The notes beneath the pieces were generated by a model. It was given only the letters and a program-made list of their open reading frames with translations, was not told where the DNA came from and made no database searches. Source: Candidatus Cloacimonadota bacterium (lineage in GTDB: Bacteria > Cloacimonadota > Cloacimonadia > Cloacimonadales > TCS61). Taken from it: DNA of 7,017 nucleotides. Of the stretch, positions 1 to 6,461 are shown piece by piece. Positions within the stretch are counted from its first letter, which is position 1; each line of letters starts with the position of its first letter. The stretch is from contig JABIME010000016.1 in assembly GCA_018654125.1 (NCBI GenBank), forward strand, positions 1 to 7,017, written 5' to 3'. The position numbers and the translations under genes were made by a program.

Positions 1-1750
1 AATGGCATCCGCAAGATTCTCTTCTATCTGCTGCATCATGTATCATAAGTTCTGCCATTTCCAGAAAATCTGCAACTCGAATGGCACGCTCTAAAGTTTG
101 GTTAAAACTGTCTGCAGTTCCAGGAATAATTACATTTTTCCAGAATTCTTCGCGGATTTTTGGAATTTCTTTAAGTGCTTTTTTCAAATCTTCATCTTTT
201 CTGACAATTCCACAATTATCCCAAAGTAATTTTCCCAATTCTTTATGAAAATCATCTACGGTTCGTTTTCCTTTTATCGATAAAAGTTTTTCTATCTTCT
301 CCTTTGCCGCTTTTTCTGCTTTTTGGAACACTTCGTGATCGGTTGAAAGTTCGTTGTTATCTGCTTGAGCAAGGTAATTACCTGCTGTATAAGGTGCCAC
401 AAAATAACCGTCTGCAAGACCCTGCATCAATGCACTGGCTCCCAAACGATTTGCACCGTGATCAGAAAAATTGGCTTCTCCGAGAACAAATAGTCCCGGA
501 AGATTACTCATCAAATTATAATCTACCCACAGTCCACCCATTGTATAATGAATAGCAGGAAAGATCATCATTGGCTCAGTATACGGATCTTTTCCTGTGA
601 TCTGTTTATACATATCAAATAGATTCCCATATTTTGCTTTAATTGCTTCTAAACCAATTCTCTTTGTAGCTTCTTTGAAATCGAGATAAACAGCAAGACC
701 AGTATTTCCGACACCTTTTCCGAGTTCGCATTGCTCATTTGCATTTCTGGAAGCCACATCTCTGGGAACCAGATTTCCAAAGGTTGGATATTTGTTTTCT
801 AAATAATAATCTCGTTCGTTTTCTGGGATATCGTTGGGATGACGTTTATCACCTTTCTTTTTGGGAACCCACACACGTCCGTCATTACGCAGGCTTTCGC
901 TCATAAGTGTAAGTTTAGATTGATAATCACCATGAACCGGCATACACGTAGGATGAATTTGAACGAAACATGGATTGGCAAAAAAAGCACCTTTTTTATG
1001 GGCTGACCACACTGCTGAGGTATTTGAAGACATCGCATTTGTGGAAAGAAAATATACATTCCCATATCCACCTGTAGCCAATACGACCATATCTGCAGCA
1101 TAGGATTCCAATTCACCATTTATTAAATTACGTACAACTATCCCACGCGCTTTCCCTTCGTGGACTACTAATTCCATCATTTCTCGTCTTGGGAAAATTT
1201 GCAAATTCGGTCCTGACGCTTCTTTCATCAATGCACCGTATGCTCCCAGTAGAAGTTGCTGTCCTGTTTGACCACGAGCATAAAATGTTCTGGAAACCAA
1301 CGCTCCACCGAAAGATCTTGTGGAAAGAGAGCCACCATAATCGCGAGCAAATGGAACTCCCTGAGCTACACATTGATCGACAATATTATTACTGACTTCC
1401 GCCAAACGATATACATTTGCTTCTCTGGATCGATAATCTCCACCTTTTATAGTATCGTAAAATAATCTATAAATACTATCACCATCGTTTGGGTAATTTT
1501 TGGCTGCATTGATGCCACCTTGAGCTGCAATACTGTGGGCGCGTCTTGGGCTGTCTTGTATACAAAATACTTTCACGTTATAACCAAGTTCAGAATATGA
1601 TGCAGCAGCAGATGCTCCGGCGAGTCCCGTTCCAACAACGATAATATTAAATTTTCTTTTATTGGCTGGATTCACAAGTTTCATATCAAATTTATATTGC
1701 GTCCATTTATCTTTAAGTTTACCTTTGGGTACATTAGAATTAAGTTTCAT
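1..1750 (-). CDS. sdhA: Succinate dehydrogenase/fumarate reductase flavoprotein subunit, C-terminus cut by window edge
   Basis: Catalytic FAD subunit of membrane-bound succinate:quinone oxidoreductase (complex II); it oxidises succinate to fumarate, or does the reverse, at the cytoplasmic face. The frame is open from the ATG at 1748-1750 to position 1, giving 583 codons without a stop or frameshift. Residues 40-45 are the GxGxxG dinucleotide-binding loop (GTGLAG). His72 in [11 protein letters not shown] is the expected site of covalent FAD attachment. QIHPT (His266, Thr268) and ESLRNDG (Arg288, the likely proton-shuttle arginine) line the dicarboxylate site, followed by IHYTMGG (His401) and [16 protein letters not shown] (424-439). 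The last visible residues, RRESCGCH, precede the usual FREE segment, so roughly 55-80 residues are probably missing. The start is set by AAAGGAGG at 1760-1767, 9 nt upstream. The gene overlaps the end of sdhC by 11 bp; sdhB is expected beyond the left edge. The symbol frdA cannot be excluded from sequence, since the direction depends on quinone and physiology. Confidence 0.96.
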   Translation of the reverse strand, partial: MKLNSNVPKGKLKDKWTQYKFDMKLVNPANKRKFNIIVVGTGLAGASAAASYSELGYNVKVFCIQDSPRRAHSIAAQGGINAAKNYPNDGDSIYRLFYDTIKGGDYRSREANVYRLAEVSNNIVDQCVAQGVPFARDYGGSLSTRSFGGALVSRTFYARGQTGQQLLLGAYGALMKEASGPNLQIFPRREMMELVVHEGKARGIVVRNLINGELESYAADMVVLATGGYGNVYFLSTNAMSSNTSAVWSAHKKGAFFANPCFVQIHPTCMPVHGDYQSKLTLMSESLRNDGRVWVPKKKGDKRHPNDIPENERDYYLENKYPTFGNLVPRDVASRNANEQCELGKGVGNTGLAVYLDFKEATKRIGLEAIKAKYGNLFDMYKQITGKDPYTEPMMIFPAIHYTMGGLWVDYNLMSNLPGLFVLGEANFSDHGANRLGASALMQGLADGYFVAPYTAGNYLAQADNNELSTDHEVFQKAEKAAKEKIEKLLSIKGKRTVDDFHKELGKLLWDNCGIVRKDEDLKKALKEIPKIREEFWKNVIIPGTADSFNQTLERAIRVADFLEMAELMIHDAADRRESCGCH

Positions 1751-2456
1751 TATGCATAACCTCCTTTGAAGTATCATAAAAACTGACTTTGGGTTTCTGG
1801 GCAGCTTTCTCTTTTGCCATAACAAAAATTGGAAGTGAGCCAAAAATGAGAGCTATCAGAACACCAATTGTAACACTTAATTTTACAAGATACGGATGAG
1901 ATTTCGTACTACTTAGGCCGAATGTTTGGAACATACTTTGTATAGCATGAGCAAGATGAAATGAGACTGCACAAATTGCAATTATATACAAAAAGGAATG
2001 CAGAGGATCTGTGAATGATTCATAAACTCTTGCATACAGGCCTTCTTGCAATTTCCCTGCTACCATACCGTAATGATTATTGTATTTGAAATCGAGTAAA
2101 TGCAGAACAACAAATGCAAAGATCAGTGTGCCGGTATAGGGCATTATTCGTGACGCGATCGATCGCTTTTTTGTACTTGGTGATTTTTTGTAAGCTATTG
2201 GACGAGCTTTTTTGTTCTCAATTATTAAAGCTAATGTGAAGCCCATATGTATTAAGAAAATTACAACAAGCCCTGCTTCCATTAAATATAGTATCGGACC
2301 CAAGCTCATAAGTTTTTTAGCATAACTATTGTATGCCTCTGGTCCAAAAAATATCATTATATTTCCCAGCAAATGTGCTGCAACAAATCCGCTTAACAGA
2401 AATCCTGTTAATGCAATGATCTGTTTTTTAATGATTGATGGTATTTCGATCTTCAT
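1740..2456 (-). CDS. sdhC: Succinate dehydrogenase cytochrome b subunit, b558 family
   Basis: Membrane anchor of complex II: a single-polypeptide, two-heme type that carries electrons from the iron-sulfur subunit to the quinone. It has 238 residues and five predicted membrane helices at about 12-36, 54-80, 104-124, 153-175 and 190-213. Histidines expected to bind two b hemes fall in the right helices: His28 (AAHLLGN), His70 (LIHMGF), His119 (VVLHLLDF) and His167 ([10 protein letters not shown]). His28 and His70 match the ligand numbering I recall for Bacillus subtilis SdhC. The phrases NKKARP and MFQTFGL are also typical of the b558 family. GGGAGG at 2465-2470 lies 8 nt before the ATG. The last codons contain the ribosome binding site of sdhA and overlap its start, so the two subunits are probably translationally coupled. 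The final 25 residues form a short hydrophilic tail. Confidence 0.93.
   Translation of the reverse strand: MKIEIPSIIKKQIIALTGFLLSGFVAAHLLGNIMIFFGPEAYNSYAKKLMSLGPILYLMEAGLVVIFLIHMGFTLALIIENKKARPIAYKKSPSTKKRSIASRIMPYTGTLIFAFVVLHLLDFKYNNHYGMVAGKLQEGLYARVYESFTDPLHSFLYIIAICAVSFHLAHAIQSMFQTFGLSSTKSHPYLVKLSVTIGVLIALIFGSLPIFVMAKEKAAQKPKVSFYDTSKEVMHNET
1760..1767 (-). promoter_or_regulatory. Ribosome binding site of sdhA inside sdhC
   Basis: On the minus strand this reads AAAGGAGG, with 9 nt to the sdhA ATG at 1748-1750. It lies within the last codons of sdhC. An ATG nearer the site (1754-1756) is in the sdhC frame, so the downstream ATG is the sdhA start. The arrangement implies translational coupling. 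Confidence 0.85.
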
Positions 2457-2488
2457 TAAATAAACCTCCCGATTATAACGTTTATGAC

Positions 2489-2521
2489 CCTAAACGTATT
2501 TAGGTGAACAAATACCTAAAT
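2489..2521. repeat. Three alternating CCTAAA/TTTAGG arms upstream of sdhC
   Basis: On the plus strand CCTAAA is at 2489-2494, TTTAGG at 2499-2504 and CCTAAA at 2515-2520. The middle arm can pair with either neighbour: a 6 bp stem with a 4 nt loop (CGTA), or an 8 bp stem (ATTTAGGT 2498-2505 with ACCTAAAT 2514-2521) with an 8 nt loop. The arms lie between the candidate -10 box and the sdhC ribosome binding site. They could be operator half-sites or mutually exclusive leader hairpins. No T-tract follows, so neither looks like an intrinsic terminator. Confidence 0.5.
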
Positions 2522-2538
2522 GCAAATTTTATTGTCAA
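2509..2538 (-). promoter_or_regulatory. Candidate sigma70-type promoter of the sdhCA operon
   Basis: Minus-strand reading gives a perfect TTGACA at 2533-2538, then an 18 nt spacer, then a weak TATTTG at 2509-2514. It is the only good -35 box in the gap between the lipoprotein gene and sdhC, and would leave a leader of about 45 nt. A better-looking TATAAT at 2472-2477 lies too close to the ribosome binding site to fit a normal leader. The promoter is inferred from sequence only; a Bacteroidota-type -7 element (TAnnTTTG) is not cleanly present. Confidence 0.35.
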
Positions 2539-2549
2539 TTATTAATTGA
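2535..2549. repeat. 15 bp palindrome overlapping the sdh -35 box
   Basis: TCAATTA / T / TAATTGA is a perfect inverted repeat with 7 bp arms and a 1 nt centre. It overlaps the TTGACA box of the proposed sdh promoter by 4 bp, which is a position where a dimeric repressor could block polymerase. It is AT-rich, so a chance match is possible. Confidence 0.45.
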
Positions 2550-2574
2550 GAATGCATTTTCAAAAAGAGTTAAA

Positions 2575-3093
2575 TTACCCTTTTTGTATATCCTTAAAAC
2601 ATTCTTTTAGCACAGCTTTTAATTTAAGATTCATATAGAGATCACTTGTTTTCAAGAATTCTACAAATTCTTCATGTAAATATTTCTGCTCAATTTTTAA
2701 CTGAACATAACATCTTTTACCTTTCCCTCTAATAGGGGTTACAAACACCTCACCCATTTCCATTTGAACATCTGCAACATTCATAAGGTAGTTCGTGAAA
2801 TGATTAAATACTTTATCGAGTTCTGCCTGGATTGTCTCATCACCCGGAGTTATGCAATTTTCTGCAACGTATGAATTGAGGTACTTGTTTATAGTAATTG
2901 AATATGTTTGGAATGCAATGTTTTTTGCAGCTAATCTTGCTAGATATTCATCAGGATTTTCTGCTTCAGCGCAACTTACAATAAAACCATCTACCTGTGC
3001 ATTGAACCATAAAGGTTTTGCATGATCGAGTTGTTTATTAACGGAGCAGGAAGTTATTATAATCAACATTAACAATATTAATAAATTTTTCAT
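2575..3093 (-). CDS. Small lipoprotein, possibly LPP20-like, function unknown
   Basis: A 172-residue protein with a lipoprotein signal peptide: a short Lys-containing N-terminus, hydrophobic residues 4-13, and a lipobox ITSC giving a lipidated Cys16 as the mature N-terminus. It would be exported and anchored in a membrane facing the periplasm or cell surface. The mature part has a WFNAQVDGF segment, an alanine-rich helix at about 46-62 (YLARLAAKNIAFQTY), an acidic middle, and a C-terminal segment GEVFVTP...RCYVQLKI that looks like paired beta strands. This order vaguely resembles LPP20-type lipoproteins, but I do not claim membership. Four further cysteines (41, 80, 128, 165) could form disulfides. 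The gene starts 7 bp after alkD, with only a weak AGG at 3100-3102, 6 nt before the ATG, so it is probably translated by coupling to alkD. Confidence 0.8.
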   Translation of the reverse strand: MKNLLILLMLIIITSCSVNKQLDHAKPLWFNAQVDGFIVSCAEAENPDEYLARLAAKNIAFQTYSITINKYLNSYVAENCITPGDETIQAELDKVFNHFTNYLMNVADVQMEMGEVFVTPIRGKGKRCYVQLKIEQKYLHEEFVEFLKTSDLYMNLKLKAVLKECFKDIQKG

Positions 3094-3100
3094 TCTTAAC

Positions 3101-3781
3101 CTATTTCCCTTGATTATTCAACCATTTAAGTGCTTCTCTTTTACTAAGATTTGCTAGCTCATTATTATTTACAAAATTTATTACTGCTTCAGGATCTGTT
3201 TTAGAATATTCACGCAAGATCCAACCAATTGCTTTATTTATGAAAAATTCTTTACTTCCATTAAGAGACATAATGACTCTTCCCATCAGCATTTCATCTG
3301 TTTTATCTTTGTAACCTAACTGGAATAATAAACAAGTTCGTTGTAGCCACATATTCCCGCTTTTCATCCATCTATCAATGTATTGATCGCGTAAATGAGG
3401 AAACCTTCTAAAATGCTCTCCTACCATCCAACTAGCTAATCCATCCACACTATCCCACCACGATTTAGTGATAATTAATGTTTCGAAAAGATCAATAAAA
3501 TCTTCATTCCATTTTTTACTGAATTTCCGTATTAATTCAATTGCCACATATTGATATTCTCGTTCCGGCAAATCCCACAGATCCAATACAATTTGTTTTA
3601 ATTCTGTTATTTCTGGTAAGCCATTTTCTTTTACAAAAACTCTGTAAAGTTCTTTCCGTAGTGGTGTTTTAATTCCTAAATATGGAAAAAGATTCTTCAT
3701 ATATTTTGCCATTGGTTCGGCATTAGCAGGATTAGCATTTGCTTTAAATGATTTTACTAATGGCTTTACGTAATTATGCAT
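3101..3781 (-). CDS. alkD: AlkD-type DNA alkylation repair glycosylase (DNA-7-methylguanine/3-methyladenine)
   Basis: A HEAT-repeat DNA glycosylase that removes positively charged alkylated purines (3-methyladenine, 7-methylguanine) without flipping the base, starting base-excision repair in the cytoplasm. The 226-residue product is recognisable against Bacillus cereus AlkD almost from end to end: AEPMAKYMKN near residue 21, LWDLPERE at 68-75, TKSWWDSVD at 105-113, NMWLQR at 143-148, SKEFFINKAIGWILREY at 176-192 and NNELANLSKREA at 206-217. The residues known to act in B. cereus AlkD fall at the same numbers here: Trp109, Asp113, Arg148 and Trp187. An active enzyme is therefore likely. GAGGAG at 3791-3796 sits 9 nt before the ATG. 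It is the first gene of a probable two-gene transcript with the downstream lipoprotein and is divergent from the regulator at 4055. Confidence 0.95.
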   Translation of the reverse strand: MHNYVKPLVKSFKANANPANAEPMAKYMKNLFPYLGIKTPLRKELYRVFVKENGLPEITELKQIVLDLWDLPEREYQYVAIELIRKFSKKWNEDFIDLFETLIITKSWWDSVDGLASWMVGEHFRRFPHLRDQYIDRWMKSGNMWLQRTCLLFQLGYKDKTDEMLMGRVIMSLNGSKEFFINKAIGWILREYSKTDPEAVINFVNNNELANLSKREALKWLNNQGK

Positions 3782-3969
3782 TTTTTATTTCTCCTCATGT
3801 AACAATAAAATCATTTATTCCATATTTAATATTTCGGGCAAGATTTTTATGATCAGACGCTTCCAATTAACATTAATATTAATTATCTAATATTAATATA
3901 ATTTATTGTACTCTATTATATAAAATTGGCAAAATTCCTAAAATTCACACTAAAAAGTATTGCTAAATT

Positions 3970-3980
3970 AACATAATGTT
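3970..3980. promoter_or_regulatory. Candidate operator of the HTH regulator (AACAT-A-ATGTT)
   Basis: A perfect 11 bp palindrome, AACAT A ATGTT, lies between the proposed -35 and -10 boxes of the regulator promoter. This is a typical place for autorepression by a small XRE-family dimer. Only the palindrome and its position are seen; binding is inferred. Confidence 0.35.
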
Positions 3981-4041
3981 GTAAATATAAAATAAAAGGA
4001 TTGGCATTTTATACATCCATTTTACTTTTTGTCTCCGAGAG

Positions 4042-4050
4042 AAAAGGAGA
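4042..4050 (+). promoter_or_regulatory. Ribosome binding site that fixes the regulator start at 4055
   Basis: AAAAGGAGA precedes the ATG at 4055 with normal spacing (5 nt from AGGAG). The same frame extends back to a TTG at 4001, but that codon abuts its own AAAAGGA with no spacing, and the extra 18 residues lack any HTH-family resemblance. Confidence 0.75.
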
Positions 4051-4054
4051 ATGT

Positions 4055-4309
4055 ATGGAATCAAGAAAAATATTCAACAGAATCGCTGTACTACGTAAAG
4101 AACGCAACATCTCCAGAAAGGATTTAGCAGGTAAAATTGGAGTGAACTTCCAAACTGTAGGTTATTTGGAACGGGAAGAGTACAACCCCAGTCTCGATCT
4201 AGCTTTCCGCATCAGTGAGTGCTTCAGTCTTCCAATTGAAATGATTTTTTCTACAAAACCGTTAAGACCGCTAAGTGAAGAGCTAAATATGTTAAGCAAT
4301 AGGAGGTAA
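4055..4309 (+). CDS. Small XRE-family helix-turn-helix transcriptional regulator
   Basis: An 84-residue cytoplasmic DNA-binding protein made up almost entirely of one Cro/C1-type HTH domain. Residues 7-18 (FNRIAVLRKERN) form the first helix. SRKDLAGKIGVNFQTVGYLERE (about 20-41) is the helix-turn-helix with its recognition helix around NFQTVGYLE, followed by YNPSLDLAFRISECFSLPIEMIF (about 43-65), the standard remaining helices. It resembles the compact YozG-like class of regulators that usually sit beside a small membrane protein. There is no separate ligand or dimerisation domain, so it probably binds a short palindrome as a dimer; AACATAATGTT upstream is a candidate. Its last codons contain AGGAGG, the ribosome binding site of the next gene, and only 2 nt separate the two genes. 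Its target and signal are unknown. Confidence 0.9.
   Translation: MESRKIFNRIAVLRKERNISRKDLAGKIGVNFQTVGYLEREEYNPSLDLAFRISECFSLPIEMIFSTKPLRPLSEELNMLSNRR
4301..4306 (+). promoter_or_regulatory. Ribosome binding site of the membrane protein, inside the regulator gene
   Basis: A full AGGAGG lies in the last codons of the regulator, just before its TAA stop, and 5 nt before the ATG at 4312. It ties translation of the two genes together. Confidence 0.85.
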
Positions 4310-4311
4310 AA

Positions 4312-4722
4312 ATGAGTCGTAAAATTGCTGTCTTTTTAAATTATTTTTGTATTGTAATCATCCTAATTATCTTTTACGGAGTAAAATATTTAGGATTTCC
4401 AAAAATGTATCTACTGGCTGAGATCATTCCGTTAATTGGTCTAATTATAAGTTTCAAAACTGCTTTTGGAATATCAAATTTGTGGAAACTTACGCACACA
4501 TCATTTAGTAAATTAGACGAAAGAGAAATGCAACTCGTTTATAAGGCAACCACATATTCATATTCAATTTTCACAATTTTGTGCATCGCGATGATATACA
4601 TTATTAATCTATTGGGACTAGCAATAATTGACGTTGTTGCAGCGGCATGTCTGTTATATATTGCTCACATCTTACCTGCCAGCATCATAGCTTGGAATGA
4701 CAAAACTTCTGTAGCTAAGTAG
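4312..4722 (+). CDS. Four-helix membrane protein with DERE motif, DUF2178-like
   Basis: A 136-residue integral membrane protein of unknown function with four predicted helices at about 8-26, 33-51, 82-101 and 104-126. Helices 2 and 3 are joined by a cytoplasmic-looking loop containing KLDEREMQLVYKA (67-79). A D-E-R-E motif followed by a helix entering the membrane is the signature I associate with DUF2178-type proteins, which are often encoded directly after a small XRE-family regulator. That is exactly the arrangement here: the gene starts 2 nt after the regulator stop and uses a Shine-Dalgarno inside it. A partnership in which the membrane protein senses something or modulates the regulator is plausible but only inferred. 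No catalytic or transport residues can be named. Confidence 0.8.
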   Translation: MSRKIAVFLNYFCIVIILIIFYGVKYLGFPKMYLLAEIIPLIGLIISFKTAFGISNLWKLTHTSFSKLDEREMQLVYKATTYSYSIFTILCIAMIYIINLLGLAIIDVVAAACLLYIAHILPASIIAWNDKTSVAK

Positions 4723-4790
4723 ATCCCACTTCAAACAGCATCCATCGAAAAGTTGGTTATAATCATGTATTTGATTTTCAAGAATTTATT

Positions 4791-4855
4791 TTTGGAGGAA
4801 ACCAATAGCGAAAGTAGAATTTGGAATTTCAGAACAGGAGATTAAGAATTTATAA
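4791..4855 (+). pseudogene. Possible start-less gene remnant behind a ribosome binding site
   Basis: TTTGGAGGAAACC (RBS core GGAGG at about 4794-4798) is followed by an open stretch beginning at an ATA codon at 4805, where a start codon would be expected. It reads AKVEFGISEQEIKNL and then TAA at 4853-4855. The composition looks like the beginning of a real soluble protein rather than random AT-rich sequence. It could be the 5' stub of a deleted gene whose ATG became ATA, or a chance match. It overlaps the 3' end of the convergent amidotransferase gene by 14 bp. No family can be named. Confidence 0.25.
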
Positions 4856-5534
4856 AATTACTAAATATCTTAAAATTCTGCTCGATTTGTTCTTTATTAT
4901 CTAATTCATTTTTGTAATATTGTTTATCATCAGGAAACTCCTGTAGATGATTCCCCACCATTTCACTTCCATTTTCAAATTGCATTTCAGGATGAAATTG
5001 AACTCCCCAAACTGGTAAATTATTATATTGAAATGCTTGCACAGCGCAATCTTGATTTGTTGCAATTATTTCAAAATCATCATTTAAATTACAAACTTCA
5101 TCGTAATGTGATTCCAAAAATACCGGATTTGATATCCCTTTGAAAAGCGGATTCTCTTTGATCTGCATTTTCTTCCAACCGAATTCAGGAGTCTTAATTT
5201 TTCTGCAAGCATCATTTCCTGCTATTGCTCTGGCGATCATTTGATGTCCGTGGCAAATTCCCAAAATTGGCTTTTTCATTTTTATAAAGTAATTTATCAC
5301 TTTTATTATGATCTCATCAAATTCGCTACCTTGCGATGCTGAAAGTGATGAGCCGGTAACTAATAGATGTGAGTATTTTGAGAACGTATTATTATTTTTC
5401 ATGAAATCATCTAATTTTTCATCATTCAAATGTACTATTTTATGAGGATGTCCGTTCATAATTAATGGAAGAGTTTTCTCATCAAAGCCTATCTTGTATT
5501 TTTCTGTGATTATTGTATTAAAAGCTAAAAGCAT
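4842..5534 (-). CDS. Class I glutamine amidotransferase, GMP-synthase-like (stand-alone domain)
   Basis: A 230-residue cytoplasmic protein with the class I (triad) glutaminase fold, which hydrolyses a gamma-glutamyl amide and passes on ammonia. The nucleophile is Cys94 in LGICHGHQMIARA; the second and third triad residues are His181 and Glu183 in WGVQFHPE. LLVTGSS (57-63), TPEFGW (115-120), ESHYDEV (141-147) and CAVQAFQY (163-170) match the stand-alone group of the GMP-synthase glutaminase-like family. The ATP-pyrophosphatase and dimerisation domains of true GuaA are absent, so it should not be called GMP synthase. Its substrate may be a gamma-glutamyl compound, or glutamine for an unidentified partner. 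The start is supported by GGAAGG at 5544-5549, 9 nt upstream. It is the last gene of the trio and ends close to the convergent regulator/membrane pair. Confidence 0.9.
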   Translation of the reverse strand: MLLAFNTIITEKYKIGFDEKTLPLIMNGHPHKIVHLNDEKLDDFMKNNNTFSKYSHLLVTGSSLSASQGSEFDEIIIKVINYFIKMKKPILGICHGHQMIARAIAGNDACRKIKTPEFGWKKMQIKENPLFKGISNPVFLESHYDEVCNLNDDFEIIATNQDCAVQAFQYNNLPVWGVQFHPEMQFENGSEMVGNHLQEFPDDKQYYKNELDNKEQIEQNFKIFSNFINS

Positions 5535-5555
5535 ATATTTACACCTTCCAAAAAA

Positions 5556-6440
5556 TTAATTCTCTAATAATTCTGCAGATCTATTTTTATTTTTCCATAG
5601 TTGTGAGATCATCATTCCAGTTAACATTAATAAACATCCAACAAAAGTATTAAAACTTAATGCTTCTTTTAAAATTAAAATTCCTCCCACTACAGCAAAA
5701 ACTGCTTCTAAACTTAATATAATAGCAGCGTGAGTAGGATGTGCTTTTTTCTGAGCAATGATCTGCAGTGTAAATCCAATTCCTACAGAAATAATACCAC
5801 CATAAATTAATGGAATCATTGCCGAATATATTGCTTCTAATGTTGATGTTTCTGTAAATAACATTGCAATAAAACACAGAACAGATGTTACTAAAAATTG
5901 GATGCATGCAATAATTAATGGTTCTACTTTTTTAGCAAAATTATCTATTAGTAGAACATGAGCAGCCCAAAATAATGAACTAACTAAAACCAGTAGGTTC
6001 CCAAAATTCATAGAGATATTCTCTGAAGCACTTAAAAAATACAAACCTAGAATTGCTAATAATGCACCTATCCATGCTGATTTGAATGTTTTCTTCCCAA
6101 TAAAAATGCCGAGAATTGGAACCAAAATAACATACATTCCAGTTATAAATCCCGCATTACCCGCAGTTGTGTAGATTATTCCAATTTGTTGAAAAGAAGA
6201 TGCTATAAACAAAATTAATCCGAGGATTATTCCATACTTAAAATTTACTTTTGCAGTGCTTTTGTTATATACTTTTTTCTTATATACAAATGGAATTAAA
6301 AATAATCCACCCATTGCAAAGCGAATTGCATTGTATGTAAACGGGCCAATATATTGCATTCCCGCTCTTTGAGCAACAAAAGCAAATCCCCAAATAAGTG
6401 CTGAAACCAATAGTAATAGGTCTGTTCTAATTTTGCTCAT
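5556..6440 (-). CDS. EamA-family (DMT superfamily) membrane transporter
   Basis: A 294-residue inner-membrane protein built from two tandem EamA repeats of five helices each, at about 5-138 and 147-282, giving ten membrane segments. Family wording is clear at the N-terminus (LLLLVSALIWGFAFVAQRAG) and in the second repeat (SLFWAAHVLLID, LSLEAVFAVVGGILILKEAL, containing Glu245 and Glu259). Members usually export amino acids, metabolites or drugs, but the substrate cannot be read from sequence. The start is preceded by an in-frame stop only seven codons upstream, so it is confined to the ATG at 6438-6440. Unusually for this window, no Shine-Dalgarno is visible; the 21 nt leader is almost pure A and T. 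Translation may depend on coupling to the preceding gene, whose stop is 21 nt away in the same frame. The downstream amidotransferase also follows after 21 nt. Confidence 0.92.
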   Translation of the reverse strand: MSKIRTDLLLLVSALIWGFAFVAQRAGMQYIGPFTYNAIRFAMGGLFLIPFVYKKKVYNKSTAKVNFKYGIILGLILFIASSFQQIGIIYTTAGNAGFITGMYVILVPILGIFIGKKTFKSAWIGALLAILGLYFLSASENISMNFGNLLVLVSSLFWAAHVLLIDNFAKKVEPLIIACIQFLVTSVLCFIAMLFTETSTLEAIYSAMIPLIYGGIISVGIGFTLQIIAQKKAHPTHAAIILSLEAVFAVVGGILILKEALSFNTFVGCLLMLTGMMISQLWKNKNRSAELLEN

Positions 6441-6461
6441 ATTTATATTGTATAAATTTTG

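Larger units (their letters stand above)
3782..4054. promoter_or_regulatory. AT-rich divergent intergenic region between alkD and the HTH regulator
   Basis: This 273 bp region must hold promoters for both alkD (leftward) and the regulator (rightward). It contains no convincing gene. For the rightward gene a plausible promoter is TTGCTA at 3960-3965, a 16 nt spacer, and TAAATA at 3982-3987. For the leftward gene a weak candidate is TTGCCC at 3836-3841 and ATAAAT at 3813-3818. Two very AT-rich palindromes are present: ATTAATATTAAT at 3872-3883 and ATATTAATAT at 3890-3899. No box is strong enough to be certain. Confidence 0.5.

Noticed and set aside
304..1465. Several open frames of 68-83 codons on both strands between 304 and 1465
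   Set aside because: All lie opposite or out of frame within sdhA, which is continuous across the region with conserved active-site motifs; their products have no family resemblance.
2472..2477. Minus-strand TATAAT as the -10 box of sdhC
   Set aside because: It is adjacent to the ribosome binding site, which would leave almost no leader, and no -35 box lies at the proper distance.
4001..4054. TTG at 4001 as the start of the HTH regulator
   Set aside because: Its putative Shine-Dalgarno directly abuts the codon with no spacing, whereas the ATG at 4055 has AAAAGGAGA at normal distance and begins at the natural domain boundary.
4723..4841. Bidirectional terminator between the convergent membrane protein and amidotransferase genes
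   Set aside because: No GC-containing stem followed by a T-tract was found on either strand; the only pairing seen (AAGT with ACTT just after 4722) is too short.
4765..4845. 26-codon plus-strand open frame MYLIFKN...
   Set aside because: No ribosome binding site before it, and it runs out of frame over the better candidate RBS at 4791; composition is typical of random AT-rich sequence.
5650..5907. 85-codon minus-strand open frame inside the EamA transporter gene
   Set aside because: Out-of-frame shadow rich in Cys, Tyr and Asn, with no domain; the transporter frame explains the sequence.
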